A stretch of DNA of 53,130 nt, from NCBI RefSeq assembly GCF_003709565.1, contig NZ_QNRC01000029.1:1-53130 (forward strand). Direction: 5' to 3'. The notes beneath the pieces were generated by a model. The model was not told the DNA's origin. It saw only the letters and a program-made list of their open reading frames with translations, and did no database searches. A program made the position numbers and the translations under genes. Source of the DNA: Paracoccus sigandri (lineage in GTDB: Bacteria > Pseudomonadota > Alphaproteobacteria > Rhodobacterales > Rhodobacteraceae). Shown here piece after piece: positions 7,558-15,840 of the stretch. Numbering within the stretch: the stretch's first letter is position 1; each line of letters starts with the position of its first letter.

Positions 7558-10224
7558 TTATGCCTGGCCTTCGGGCGGCGCGACGCGCCCGCGCCCGACC
7601 GGCGGGCGCGCGGGCAGGCTGATGCGGAAGGCCGCCCCGCCCTGGCCGGGCAGGTAGGAAATCTCGCCGCCCAAGGACAGCATGATCTCGCGGCAGATGG
7701 CCAGGCCCAGCCCGGCGCCGCCCGCCCGCGCCGGATCGTTCAGCCGCGAGAACTTCTCGAAGATCAGCGCCTGCTGGCCCGCATCGATGCCCGAGCCGTT
7801 GTCGACGATGTCGATCTGCGTGCCCGCCCCGTCGCGGCGGGTGACGCGGATTCTCAGCCAGGGGCGCTCGGCATCGCAATATTTGCGGGAATTGGCGATC
7901 ACGTTGATCAGCACCTGCAGCAGCCGGTCGGCATCGGTGATCACCGGCACATGTTCCGAGATCGGGTCGCGGTCGATGCCGAAGACGCGCTCGGGGCGGG
8001 TGGCCGAGGCGGCGGTCAGCGCCCGGCCGATCAGGTCGTGGAGATTGCTGGCCGAGACGCTCAGCTGCGCCTGGCCGCTTTCCAGCACCGAGATGTCCAG
8101 CAGATTGTCCAGCAGCCGGGTCAGCCGCCCGGCCTCCTCGTGGATGATCCCGGCGAACTTGCGGCGTTCCTCGTCGGTCAGGTCCGGTTCGCTGAGGAAT
8201 TCCGAAAACGCCCGGATCGAGGTCATCGGCGTGCGCAATTCATGGCTGATCTGGTCCAGGAAGGCGTCCTTCTGCACCGACAGCGCGGTCAGCTTCTCGT
8301 TCGCCTCGCGCAGCTGGCGGGCGGTGCGGGCCAGCTCGATCGAGGCGTTTTCCAGCCGCTGGGTCTCCTCCTTGGCGCGCTGCGCCTCGTCGGCGACCTG
8401 CATCAGGTCGGCGACGGTCAGCGAGGTGCGCCCGGCGGCGCGTTCCACCATGGCATGGGCCGTGGCCGAGCCGATCGAGCCCGCCAGCCGCCGCTCCAGC
8501 CGGGTCAGGAAGCGCGGCGTCAGGTCGGGCAGATAGCCGGACTTGCCCTGGGCGGCGGCCTCGGCGCGGAAGAACAGCAGCGCCGGATCCGGCCCCCAGA
8601 CCCGCCGCGCCATGGCCAGCAGCGGCTCGGCCCGGTCGTCGCCGCGCGCAAGCGAGCTGTTGCGGGGCGGCTCGACGGCGCTGACGAAGGACAGGCCCTG
8701 CAGCCGCTCGACCGGGTCGGGAAACCAGAAGATCGAGCAGGTGACGAAGGCCAGGCTGTTCACGGCCAGGGTGATGAAGATGCTGAAGGCCAGCGGATCG
8801 ACGCCCTCGGGCAAGGGCGGCGGGCTGCCGATGCCGAGCGAGGGCAGATAGACGATCACCAGCCACAGAAGGAAGCCCGAACCGACCCCGGCATAGGCGC
8901 CGAAGCGGTTGGCGCCGCGCCACAGCAGCCCGCCGATCATCGCGGGCAGCACCTGCGCCACGCCGGTGAAGGCCACCAGCCCCATCGCCGCCAGCGCCGT
9001 CGAGCCGCCCGAGGCCTCGTGATAGACCCAGCCCGCGCCGACCATGGCCAGGATCGCCAGGCGGCGGGAATTCAGCACCAGCCCGCGCAGGTCCTCGGTC
9101 TCCTCGTCGGCGGGGCGCTTGCGCAGCGCCAGCCAGACCGGCGTCAGCCAGTGGTTCGAGATCATCGTGGCCAGCGCGATGGCGCTGACGACGACCATCG
9201 AGGTCGCGGCGGAAAAGCCGCCCAGGAAGACCAGCAGCGCCAGCATGTCCTGCCCGGCCGCATCCGGCAGGGTCAGCACATAGAGGTCGGGATTGGCGTC
9301 GGCGGGCATCAGCTCGTGGCCCATGACCGCGATGGGCAGCACGAACAGCGACATGGCGAACAGATAGGCCGGGAAGGCCCAGCCGGCCATGCGCAGCCGG
9401 TCCTCGTCGGCGGCCTCGATCACCATCACCTGGAACATGCGCGGCAGCGTCAGGATGGCGGCGGCCGAGACGATGTTCAGCGCCGTCCAGCGGTCGGGCC
9501 GCAGCTGCCAGCCCTCGGCATTGGCCGGGTCCTGCGCCGCCCTGGCGATCCGGGCGATGATGTCGGCGGGGCCGTCGGCCAGCCCCCAGACGACGAAGAC
9601 GCCAAGCGCCAGGAAGGCCAGCAGCTTGACCACGGCCTCCAGCGCGATGGCGGTGACGACGCCGTGGTGGCGCTCGTCCGCGGCCAGGTTGCGGGTGCCG
9701 AACAGGATGGTGAACAGCGCCAGCCCCACGGCCACCCACAGCGCCGTGCCGCCGACGGCGCCGTTGTCCTCGGGACGGGCGGTGGCGAAGACCTCGAAGG
9801 ACAGGCGCACCGATTGCAGCTGCAGCGCGATATAGGGCGTGGCCGCCAGAACCCCGATCAGCGTGACCAGCGCGGCCAGCGGGTTCGACTTGCCGAACCG
9901 CGCCGAGACCAGGTCGGCGATCGAGGTGACGTGATGGGTCCGCGCGACCCGCACCAGCCGGCGCAGCCCCCACCAGGACCCCGCGAAGACGATGGTCGGC
10001 CCCAGGTAGATCGTGGCGAATTCCAGCCCCGAGCGGCTGGCGTAACCGACCGCGCCATAGAAGGTCCAGGCCGAGCAATAGACCGACAGCGACAGCGTGT
10101 AGACCAGCGGATGGTCCAGCCAGCGCACCCGCCCGCGCGCCGCCGCCCGGTCGGCCCAGAAGGCCACCGCGAACATCAGCGCGACATAGGCCAGGCAGCC
10201 CGCGACCAGCGTCTCAAAGGGCAT
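7558..10224 (-). CDS. Sodium:solute symporter-histidine kinase fusion (CbrA-type)
   Basis: The 888-residue protein has an N-terminal Na+:solute symporter (SSS/PutP) membrane domain with about 12-13 helices (residues 1-510, with SVYCSAWTFYGAVGYASRSG near the start), a linker with a coiled coil (around 610-660), and a complete kinase core: H-box DQISHELRTPMTSI, N-box INVIANSRKYCD, G1 DIVDNGSGID, F-box FEKFSRLND and G2 GGAGLGLAICREI. No receiver domain is attached. CbrA of Pseudomonas has this architecture and couples solute sensing or uptake to a response regulator. The ATG at 10224 overlaps the end of the small membrane protein gene upstream by 11 bp, so translation is probably coupled. The substrate is unknown. 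Confidence 0.9.
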   Translation of the reverse strand: MPFETLVAGCLAYVALMFAVAFWADRAAARGRVRWLDHPLVYTLSLSVYCSAWTFYGAVGYASRSGLEFATIYLGPTIVFAGSWWGLRRLVRVARTHHVTSIADLVSARFGKSNPLAALVTLIGVLAATPYIALQLQSVRLSFEVFATARPEDNGAVGGTALWVAVGLALFTILFGTRNLAADERHHGVVTAIALEAVVKLLAFLALGVFVVWGLADGPADIIARIARAAQDPANAEGWQLRPDRWTALNIVSAAAILTLPRMFQVMVIEAADEDRLRMAGWAFPAYLFAMSLFVLPIAVMGHELMPADANPDLYVLTLPDAAGQDMLALLVFLGGFSAATSMVVVSAIALATMISNHWLTPVWLALRKRPADEETEDLRGLVLNSRRLAILAMVGAGWVYHEASGGSTALAAMGLVAFTGVAQVLPAMIGGLLWRGANRFGAYAGVGSGFLLWLVIVYLPSLGIGSPPPLPEGVDPLAFSIFITLAVNSLAFVTCSIFWFPDPVERLQGLSFVSAVEPPRNSSLARGDDRAEPLLAMARRVWGPDPALLFFRAEAAAQGKSGYLPDLTPRFLTRLERRLAGSIGSATAHAMVERAAGRTSLTVADLMQVADEAQRAKEETQRLENASIELARTARQLREANEKLTALSVQKDAFLDQISHELRTPMTSIRAFSEFLSEPDLTDEERRKFAGIIHEEAGRLTRLLDNLLDISVLESGQAQLSVSASNLHDLIGRALTAASATRPERVFGIDRDPISEHVPVITDADRLLQVLINVIANSRKYCDAERPWLRIRVTRRDGAGTQIDIVDNGSGIDAGQQALIFEKFSRLNDPARAGGAGLGLAICREIMLSLGGEISYLPGQGGAAFRISLPARPPVGRGRVAPPEGQA

Positions 10225-10573
10225 CGGGCGGGTCCTGGTCGGGATCGGATCGCGCCCCGGCGCGGCGGTCGGCACGGGCGGCCGCGCCGGGATGGCCCTG
10301 GCGATCGGCCTCGGGATCGGCGCGCGGATCGGCGGTGCCGATGGCGGCCTCGGCCCGGATCAGGGCGCGGTGCAGCAGCCAGATCAGCACGATCAGCACC
10401 GCCCAGAAGGCGAAGATCCAGATCACCCCCCCGGCCGAGGCGAAGGCGCGCGGCAGCCACCAGACCGGCAGCAGCAGCAAAAGCGCCGCCGCCACCGGCA
10501 GCACCCGCGCCGCATCCCCCAGCCGCCGCCGCCGGAACGAGGCGCGCTCCAGGAACAGCCGCCGTTCAGGCAT
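10214..10573 (-). CDS. Small two-helix membrane protein upstream of the symporter-kinase
   Basis: The 119-residue protein has two hydrophobic segments (about residues 24-43, VLPVAAALLLLLPVWWL, and 49-69, VIWIFAFWAVLIVLIWLLHR), a basic N-terminus and a charged, low-complexity tail rich in A, D and R. I recognise no named family. It ends inside the start of the symporter-kinase gene (11-bp overlap) and follows the response-regulator gene by 51 bp. The position suggests an accessory subunit of the sensor, comparable to the small DUF-type proteins that accompany some SSS transporters. The tail may only reflect the overlap of the two genes. Confidence 0.75.
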   Translation of the reverse strand: MPERRLFLERASFRRRRLGDAARVLPVAAALLLLLPVWWLPRAFASAGGVIWIFAFWAVLIVLIWLLHRALIRAEAAIGTADPRADPEADRQGHPGAAARADRRAGARSDPDQDPPDAL

Positions 10574-10624
10574 CGCGGGTCTCGCGGGCTGCGATCGCGG
10601 TTGCGGGCAGCGTTCGGGGCGCCG

Positions 10625-10999
10625 TCATGCCAGCAGCTCCCGCACGACGCGGCGCAAGTCGTCGTTCGAGAAGGGCTTGGCCAGCAGCGCATCGGCCTTC
10701 TCGGCCAGCGGCTGGACGGCGGGCCCCTGTCCCCGCGCGGTCAGCATCAGCACCGGCGTCGCCGCCAGCCCGGCATCGGTGTCGGCGCGCAGCTCGGCCA
10801 GGATCTCGGCGCCCGAGCGGCCGGGCAGCATCAGGTCCAGGATCACCAGCCGCGGGCGGGCGGCGCGGATCCGCTGCATCGCGCCCTTGCCCTCGGGGTG
10901 AAGGCCGATCCGCCAGCCCTCGCGGGTCAGGATGAAGCGGACCGCCTCGGCAATATTCGTCTCGTCCTCGATCATCAGGATGTCGAGCTCTTGCGGCAC
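10625..10999 (-). CDS. Single-domain response regulator (receiver only)
   Basis: The 124-residue protein is one CheY-like receiver domain: acidic pocket EDE (residues 11-13), phosphoacceptor D55 in LVILDLMLPG, the threonine of MLTARG and the invariant lysine K108 in AKPF. No output domain follows. A GTG start at 10999 is selected because GGAGGAGAGG lies immediately upstream and the receiver fold begins there; a start at 11065 would add 22 unrelated residues. It leads the unit response regulator, small membrane protein, symporter-kinase, FliM-like protein, and is the natural phosphorylation partner of that kinase. As it has no DNA-binding part, it may act by protein contact or pass the phosphate on. 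Confidence 0.88.
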   Translation of the reverse strand: MPQELDILMIEDETNIAEAVRFILTREGWRIGLHPEGKGAMQRIRAARPRLVILDLMLPGRSGAEILAELRADTDAGLAATPVLMLTARGQGPAVQPLAEKADALLAKPFSNDDLRRVVRELLA

Positions 11000-11121
11000 G
11001 GGTCCTCTCCTCCCTGCGGCAGCCGGACCGTGGCGCGCCGCCTGTCGGACGATAATGTGCCGCAATGGAGCCCGCTGTCAAAGCCTGCCTTGGTCGAGGT
11101 CCGGCGATCCTTGCCCGAAGC

Positions 11122-12402
11122 TCAGCTGGTGGCCAGGATCGAGGGCTCCCTGCGTGCCGGGCACTGGCTGCGCGGGCAGATGCGGCAGGCCGGGCCGATG
11201 CGGATCACCGGGCCGCCCGAGGCGGCGGCGGCGGGCAGGATCAGCATCTGGGCGCGGGTCAGCACCGGGCCATCGATTCCCTCGGGCTGGCTGCGGGTCC
11301 CGTAGCTGATGGTGTGGAACCGGCCGCCGTCGGGCGCCTCCAGATACAGGCGGATCGCGGTCTGCGGCGCCGCCAGCGCCTGGAACAGCGGCCAGAGCGG
11401 GCAGGCATCGCCGGGCCGCGGCAGCGGAAAGCCCGGTGCCGGGCGGCGCAGCGTCAGCGCGCCCGAGCCGTCGCAGACCAGAAGCCCCGCGGTCTCGAAC
11501 CCCGCCGGGCGCAAGGCGGCCAGGCGGCGCATGACCAGGTCCAGCGGCCGGGCCAGCAGCGCCGCGACCTGCAGCGGATCGCCCGCCGCGCGCCCCGCCG
11601 CCCCGGCCAGATCCTCGTCGGACAGGATCGCGGCCTCGGCCGCCATGCGGGCCTGGTGATCCCGCGCCATCGCCCGGCCCGCATCCGAGACCAGCGGCCC
11701 GCCCGGCGCCTCGATCTCGGGCGCGCCCGCCGCCAGCCAGGCCTCGACCTCCTCCTGCGGGGTGAAGATGGTGCCGTCGGCCTCGAAACTGTCCAGATAG
11801 GCGACCAGCGATTGCGCGGTCTGCGACAGGCGCAGGCTGTCCTCGTCCAGGTTGGCGTGGAAGCGGCGCCGCCAGTCGGGGGGGATCTCTCCCTCCTCGG
11901 CCAGGATCGAGGCGGTCGAGCGCAAGGCCGTCACCGCCGACAGCACCTCGTGCAGCGTGGCCAGCAGATAGGGGTCCTGCGTCATCCGGTCCGACAGGCC
12001 GACCAGTTGCCGCTCCAGCCCCTCGGCCCGGCGCGCGGTGGCGATCAGCACGCCCGCCCAGCCGGGAAAGCGGGCCAGGAACTCGGGCGCCTGCTCCAGC
12101 TCGGCGGGGCCGTCGGACAGGGCCTCGGGCAGCCGGGCGGCGGCCTCGCGCAGGGCGGCGATGCGGGCCTCCTCGCGGCCGGCGGCCAGTTCCTCGGCCG
12201 GCACATGCAGCACATCGGCCAGCCGGGTCATCAGCTCCTCGCCCACCGGGCGGCGGTTATGCTCGATCAGGTTCAGATAGGCCGGCGAAATTCCCACCTC
12301 GCGCGCGACATCGGCCTGCCGCCGCGACAGCGCCAGGCGGCGTTCGCGGATGCGGGTTCCGGTCAGGACACGGGTGGCGCTGCGCTGCTTCATGGCGGCC
12401 AT
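11122..12402 (-). CDS. XRE-family regulator with ScfR/RamB-like C-terminal domain
   Basis: The protein (about 426 residues) starts with a Cro/C1-type helix-turn-helix (residues 15-75, RRQADVAREVGISPAYLNLI) and ends in a DUF2083-like region with the pattern CPLWPLFQALAAPQTAIR, the cysteine cluster CRICPRSQC and the terminal motif CPARREPSI. In the short-chain fatty acyl-CoA regulators (RamB, PccR/ScfR) this C-terminal region senses acyl-CoA state and controls propionate, acetate and glyoxylate or ethylmalonyl-CoA genes. The middle part has no HExxH motif, so the IrrE-like protease segment of classical RamB is absent or degenerate. Starts at 12402 and 12393 are both possible. ccr and ecm in the same window make a metabolic role plausible, but ligand and targets are inference. 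Confidence 0.72.
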   Translation of the reverse strand: MAAMKQRSATRVLTGTRIRERRLALSRRQADVAREVGISPAYLNLIEHNRRPVGEELMTRLADVLHVPAEELAAGREEARIAALREAAARLPEALSDGPAELEQAPEFLARFPGWAGVLIATARRAEGLERQLVGLSDRMTQDPYLLATLHEVLSAVTALRSTASILAEEGEIPPDWRRRFHANLDEDSLRLSQTAQSLVAYLDSFEADGTIFTPQEEVEAWLAAGAPEIEAPGGPLVSDAGRAMARDHQARMAAEAAILSDEDLAGAAGRAAGDPLQVAALLARPLDLVMRRLAALRPAGFETAGLLVCDGSGALTLRRPAPGFPLPRPGDACPLWPLFQALAAPQTAIRLYLEAPDGGRFHTISYGTRSQPEGIDGPVLTRAQMLILPAAAASGGPVIRIGPACRICPRSQCPARREPSILATS

Positions 12403-12500
12403 GAAACCCGGCCGGCCCCCCGCAGGCAAGCGCCTTCCGCCCCGCCGCAAGCCCGCATTTTCATCTTGGCCGAAATATCCTCGGGGGAGTCCCGCAGGGA

Positions 12501-12518
12501 CGGGGGCGGAAGCCCCCG
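12501..12518 (-). terminator. Hairpin between the tat/DUF815 operon and the XRE regulator
   Basis: CGGGGGC-GGAA-GCCCCCG forms a 7-bp stem 26 bp beyond the DUF815 stop on the minus strand. It belongs to a longer conserved-looking intergenic element at 12456-12518 that begins TTTTCATCTTGGCCGAAATA and resembles the elements at 28281 and 34888. A classic T-run is lacking. Confidence 0.5.
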
Positions 12519-12543
12519 GCGAGGCTGCCGCGCAGCGCCCCGG

Positions 12544-13401
12544 CTAGACCGCGATCCCGTGCCGCCCGGCCAGGTCGGTGAAGAACTGCCAGGCCACCCG
12601 GCCCGAGCGCCCGCCGCGCGTGGCCTGCCATTCGATCGCCTCGGCACGCAGCACCGCCGGATCGATCCGCAGGTCGTAGGCGGCGCAATAGCCGTCGATC
12701 ATCGCCAGGAACTCGTCCTGCGAACAGGGATGGAAGCCCAGCCACAGCCCGAAGCGGTCCGACAGCGACACCTTCTCCTCGACCGCCTCGCCGGGATGGA
12801 TCGCGGTCGACCGCTCGTTGTCGATCATGTCGCGCGGCATCAGGTGGCGCCGGTTCGAGGTGGCATAGAGGATCACGTTCGCGGGCCGGCCGCTGATCCC
12901 GCCATCCAGCACCGCCTTCAGCGACTTGTATTGCGTGTCGTCATGGCTGAAGGACAGGTCGTCCGAGAACAGCAGGAAGCGATGCTCCTTCGCCCGGCCC
13001 AGGATCGCCAGCAGCCGGTCGACCGAATCCAGGTCGTCGCGCGCGATCTCGACCAGCACCAGCGGCAGGCCCTGGGCCACGGCCTCGGCATGGACCGCCT
13101 TGACCAGCGAGGATTTCCCCATACCCCGCGCGCCCCACAGAAGCGCGTTGTTCGCGCCGAAGCCGCGGGCGAATTGCAGCGTGTTGGCCAGCAGCGTGTC
13201 CTTGGCGCGCTCGATGCCGATCAGCTGCACCAGATCGACGCGGGCGACGGTCTCGACCGGCTCCAGCCGGTCGGGATCGGGATGCCAGACATAGGCGCCG
13301 GCCTCGGAGAAGCTGGGCGCGGGCGCGGGCGGCGGGGCCAGCCGCTCCAGCGCGGCGGCGATGCGTTCCAGCGGATCGGTCGCGGGATTGTCGAAGGTCA
13401 T
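12544..13401 (-). CDS. DUF815 family AAA+ ATPase coupled to tatC
   Basis: The 285-residue protein has a AAA+ core: Walker A GARGMGKSS at residues 90-98, Walker B-like FLLFSDDLSF at about 143-151 and a sensor-1 region VILYATSNRRHLMPRDM. DUF815 proteins are MoxR/ClpB-like ATPases whose substrate is unknown. The ATG overlaps the tatC stop by ATGA, so it is the fourth gene of the tatA-tatB-tatC unit. I believe the same linkage occurs in other Rhodobacterales; if so, a role in Tat export or quality control deserves a test, although nothing in the protein itself shows it. An incidental link by transcription alone is the alternative. Confidence 0.85.
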   Translation of the reverse strand: MTFDNPATDPLERIAAALERLAPPPAPAPSFSEAGAYVWHPDPDRLEPVETVARVDLVQLIGIERAKDTLLANTLQFARGFGANNALLWGARGMGKSSLVKAVHAEAVAQGLPLVLVEIARDDLDSVDRLLAILGRAKEHRFLLFSDDLSFSHDDTQYKSLKAVLDGGISGRPANVILYATSNRRHLMPRDMIDNERSTAIHPGEAVEEKVSLSDRFGLWLGFHPCSQDEFLAMIDGYCAAYDLRIDPAVLRAEAIEWQATRGGRSGRVAWQFFTDLAGRHGIAV

Positions 13402-14267
13402 TTCGCCGCTTCCTCGGTTTCCTCGTCCTCTTCCCACAAGCCCTGCGCGCGCAGTTCCGCCTCGCGGCGCTTCTCGATCCGCCGGACAAGCTGGATCGAG
13501 ACCTCGTAAAGCGCATAGACGACGCTGAACAGCACGATCTGGCTGACGACATCGGGCGGCGTGGCGATGGCCGCCAGCACCAGGATCCCGACCACCGCAT
13601 AGCGGCGCACCGAGGCCAGGCCGGACGAGGAAACCAGCCCCGCCTTGCCCAGCAGCGTCAGCGCCACCGGCAGCTGGAACGACAGGCCGAAGGCCAGCAG
13701 GAACTTGATCGTCAGGTTCAGGTATTCCTGCATCGAGCCCTGGAAGGCGATGCCCGCCACGTTCCCGGTCGCCGTCACCTCGTCCGGGGTTGCCACGACC
13801 GGGGCCTGCTGGAAGCCCAGGAAGAAATTGTAGGCCATCGGCAGGATGACGTAATAGGCGAAGGCCGCGCCGATCGCGAACATCACCGGCGAGGCGATCA
13901 GGAAGGGCAAAAACGCCGCCTTTTCCGACCGGTACAGCCCCGGCGCCACGAAGCGCCACAGCTGATAGCCGATCACCGGGAAGGCCAGTACGAAGCCGCC
14001 GAAGAAAGAGATGTTGATCGCGGTGAAGAAGCCTTCCTGCAGCTTGATGATCTGCAGCTGGCAGTTCTGCCCGCGCGCATCCAGCGCCGCGCAGATCGGC
14101 TGGGTCAGGATGTTGTAGATCGGCTTCCAGACCGTATAGCACAGCACCATGGCGATGATGAAAGCCAGCATCGACCAGATGATGCGGCTGCGCAGCTCGG
14201 CCAGATGTTCGATCAGCGGGGCAGAGCTGTCGTCAAGCTCTTCTTCCTGTGCGGGTTTCTTGGCCAA
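13398..14267 (-). CDS. tatC: Twin-arginine translocase subunit TatC
   Basis: The 289-residue protein has the family start PLIEHLAELRSRI, the conserved acidic-loop and helix pattern FFTAINISFFGGFVLAFPV, and six hydrophobic segments expected for TatC. TatC, with TatB, recognises the S/TRRxFLK signal of folded exported proteins at the inner membrane. The C-terminal tail is long and charged (EKRREAELRAQG, EEDEETEEAAK). It starts one base after the tatB stop and its own stop overlaps the DUF815 ATPase start. Length is near the usual 250-290. Confidence 0.97.
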   Translation of the reverse strand: MAKKPAQEEELDDSSAPLIEHLAELRSRIIWSMLAFIIAMVLCYTVWKPIYNILTQPICAALDARGQNCQLQIIKLQEGFFTAINISFFGGFVLAFPVIGYQLWRFVAPGLYRSEKAAFLPFLIASPVMFAIGAAFAYYVILPMAYNFFLGFQQAPVVATPDEVTATGNVAGIAFQGSMQEYLNLTIKFLLAFGLSFQLPVALTLLGKAGLVSSSGLASVRRYAVVGILVLAAIATPPDVVSQIVLFSVVYALYEVSIQLVRRIEKRREAELRAQGLWEEDEETEEAAK

Positions 14268-14268
14268 G

Positions 14269-14802
14269 TCAGCGGTCTTTCATGTCCGAACGGCGCACGG
14301 CACGGATGCGGCGGCCGGTTCCTGCGTCGCCCGTTTGCGTGCCCGCTGTCCCCGTGCCCGCTGTCCCGGTGCTGGCGGGTCCTGTGCCGCCCATACCGCC
14401 CGCTTCGCCGGCGGCGGGCTGCGGCGTGGGGGCGGGGGTGGGCGCAGGGGCGTCGGCCGCGGGCGGCTGCGGCGCGTCGGGATCGCGCTGCGGGCGGTTG
14501 CGCTGCGTCGGCATCGCGGGGTCCCATTTCTCGAACCGGTCGGCGGCGCGGTCCAGCGCGTCCAGCCCCAGCGATTTCTTCGAGGTCAGCGATTTCAGGT
14601 CGCGCAGGGATTTCGTGGCATCGTCGACGCCGGATTCGCGCGCCGCATCCTCCATGGCCGAGGAGAACTCGCGGGCCATGCTGCGGGCCTTCGCCGTAAA
14701 GCGTCCCAGCGCATGGAACAGATGCGGCAGGTCCTTCGGACCCACCACGATCAGCGCAACAATGCCGATCAGCAGAAGCTCGCTCCAGCCGACGTCAAAC
14801 AT
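14269..14802 (-). CDS. tatB: Twin-arginine translocase subunit TatB
   Basis: The 177-residue protein begins MFDVGWSELLLIGIVALIVV, the TatB-type N-terminal helix with the conserved Glu at residue 8, followed by GPKDLPHLFHALGRF and an amphipathic region. The last 80 residues are low-complexity, rich in P, A, T and G, ending in a basic patch (RRIRAVRRSDMKDR). TatB forms the receptor complex with TatC. It is 18 bp downstream of tatA and one base before tatC, all on the minus strand. Confidence 0.95.
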   Translation of the reverse strand: MFDVGWSELLLIGIVALIVVGPKDLPHLFHALGRFTAKARSMAREFSSAMEDAARESGVDDATKSLRDLKSLTSKKSLGLDALDRAADRFEKWDPAMPTQRNRPQRDPDAPQPPAADAPAPTPAPTPQPAAGEAGGMGGTGPASTGTAGTGTAGTQTGDAGTGRRIRAVRRSDMKDR

Positions 14803-14820
14803 GGACCGTGCCTTCCGGGG

Positions 14821-15054
14821 TCAGCTGCGGTCGGTGGGTTGCGGCGTCACGTCGCGCGCCTTTTCGCCGGGCACGTCATGCGGTTCCTCGCCTGTGCTCT
14901 CGATCTCCTTGGCGCCGTCGTTCACGCCCTTCTTGAAGGCGGTGATTCCCTTGCCGACCTCGCCCATCAGCGACGACACCTTGCCCTTGCCGAAAAGCAC
15001 GAGCACGACGACCGCGATCAGCAGAAGACCGGGAAGGCCGATATTGTTCAGCAT
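14821..15054 (-). CDS. tatA: Twin-arginine translocase subunit TatA
   Basis: The 77-residue protein starts MLNNIGLPGLLLIAVVVLVL, then FGKGKVSSLMGEVGKGI, the F-G hinge and amphipathic helix of TatA, followed by an acidic, unstructured tail. TatA oligomerises to open the path for folded substrates. It is the first gene of tatA-tatB-tatC-DUF815. A purine-rich ribosome site (GGGAGC) precedes the ATG at 15054. The charge at residue 8 of TatB is not present here, which distinguishes the two paralogues. Confidence 0.96.
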   Translation of the reverse strand: MLNNIGLPGLLLIAVVVLVLFGKGKVSSLMGEVGKGITAFKKGVNDGAKEIESTGEEPHDVPGEKARDVTPQPTDRS

Positions 15055-15223
15055 GTGAAGCTCCCTTGCCGGGACGGTTCAACCGTCCGCGTGCAACATT
15101 TAGGGACTCGGCCGGGGGATTGCAAAGCCCGATTGCGTGAGCGCGCCGCACGAAGCGCGCCCAGGCTGGGCACCGGGCCGGCATGGCGCTTGGCATGGCG
15201 GGCAGGCCGGGCGATAAGGCTGC

Positions 15224-15838
15224 ATGGACATCGCGGTCTACATCACAGCCTTCGTGACGCTGTTCGTGGTCATCGACCCGGTCGGCCTGGCGCCGATCTT
15301 CGTGGCGCTGACGCCGGGCATGAGCGCGGCCGAGCGCCGCCGCATCGGTTTCCGCGCCCTGGTCATCGCCGGGATCCTGATGATGCTGTTCGGCCTTGCC
15401 GGAGAGGCGATCCTGTCGGCCATCGGCATCTCGCTGCCCGCCTTCCGCATCGCCGGGGGCGTGCTGCTGTTCCTGACCGCGCTGGACATGCTGTTCGAGC
15501 GGCGCACCGAGCGGCGCGAGGGGCAGGGCCATGACGATCGCGCCGACGATCCCTCGGTCTTTCCGCTGGCCATGCCGCTGCTGGCCGGGCCCGGCGCGCT
15601 GGCAACGATGATCCTGCTGGCCGGCCAGCAGGACGGCTGGCTGCATCTGGCGCTGATCAATATCGCCATGCTGCTGGTGCTGGTGATCGCGATGCTGCTG
15701 TTCCACCTGGCGACGCCGCTGGCCCATGCGCTGGGGCGCACCGGCACGATGGTGGTCACGCGGCTGCTGGGGATGCTGCTGGCGGCGCTCTCGATCCAGT
15801 TCGTGATCGACGGGCTCAAGGGCTCGGGGCTGGTGTGA
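15224..15838 (+). CDS. MarC/SnatA-family integral membrane protein
   Basis: The 204-residue protein has six hydrophobic segments and the MarC pattern: FVTLFVVIDPVGLAPIFVAL at the start, FRIAGGVLLFLTALDML in the middle and PLAMPLLAGPGALATMILL in the fourth segment. Despite the name, MarC is not established as a multiple-resistance protein; members such as SnatA transport small amino acids. The gene is divergent from tatA, and its stop overlaps the start region of the retropepsin-like protease gene, so both form a two-gene unit. The substrate is unknown. Length is typical for the family. Confidence 0.88.
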   Translation: MDIAVYITAFVTLFVVIDPVGLAPIFVALTPGMSAAERRRIGFRALVIAGILMMLFGLAGEAILSAIGISLPAFRIAGGVLLFLTALDMLFERRTERREGQGHDDRADDPSVFPLAMPLLAGPGALATMILLAGQQDGWLHLALINIAMLLVLVIAMLLFHLATPLAHALGRTGTMVVTRLLGMLLAALSIQFVIDGLKGSGLV

Positions 15839-15840
15839 CG

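Noticed and set aside
7951..10935. A nearly 1000-codon open frame on the plus strand opposite the symporter-kinase
   Set aside because: It is a shadow of GC-rich codons on the other strand: composition is dominated by R, G, Q, A and D, there is no family similarity, and the minus-strand gene has all kinase motifs.
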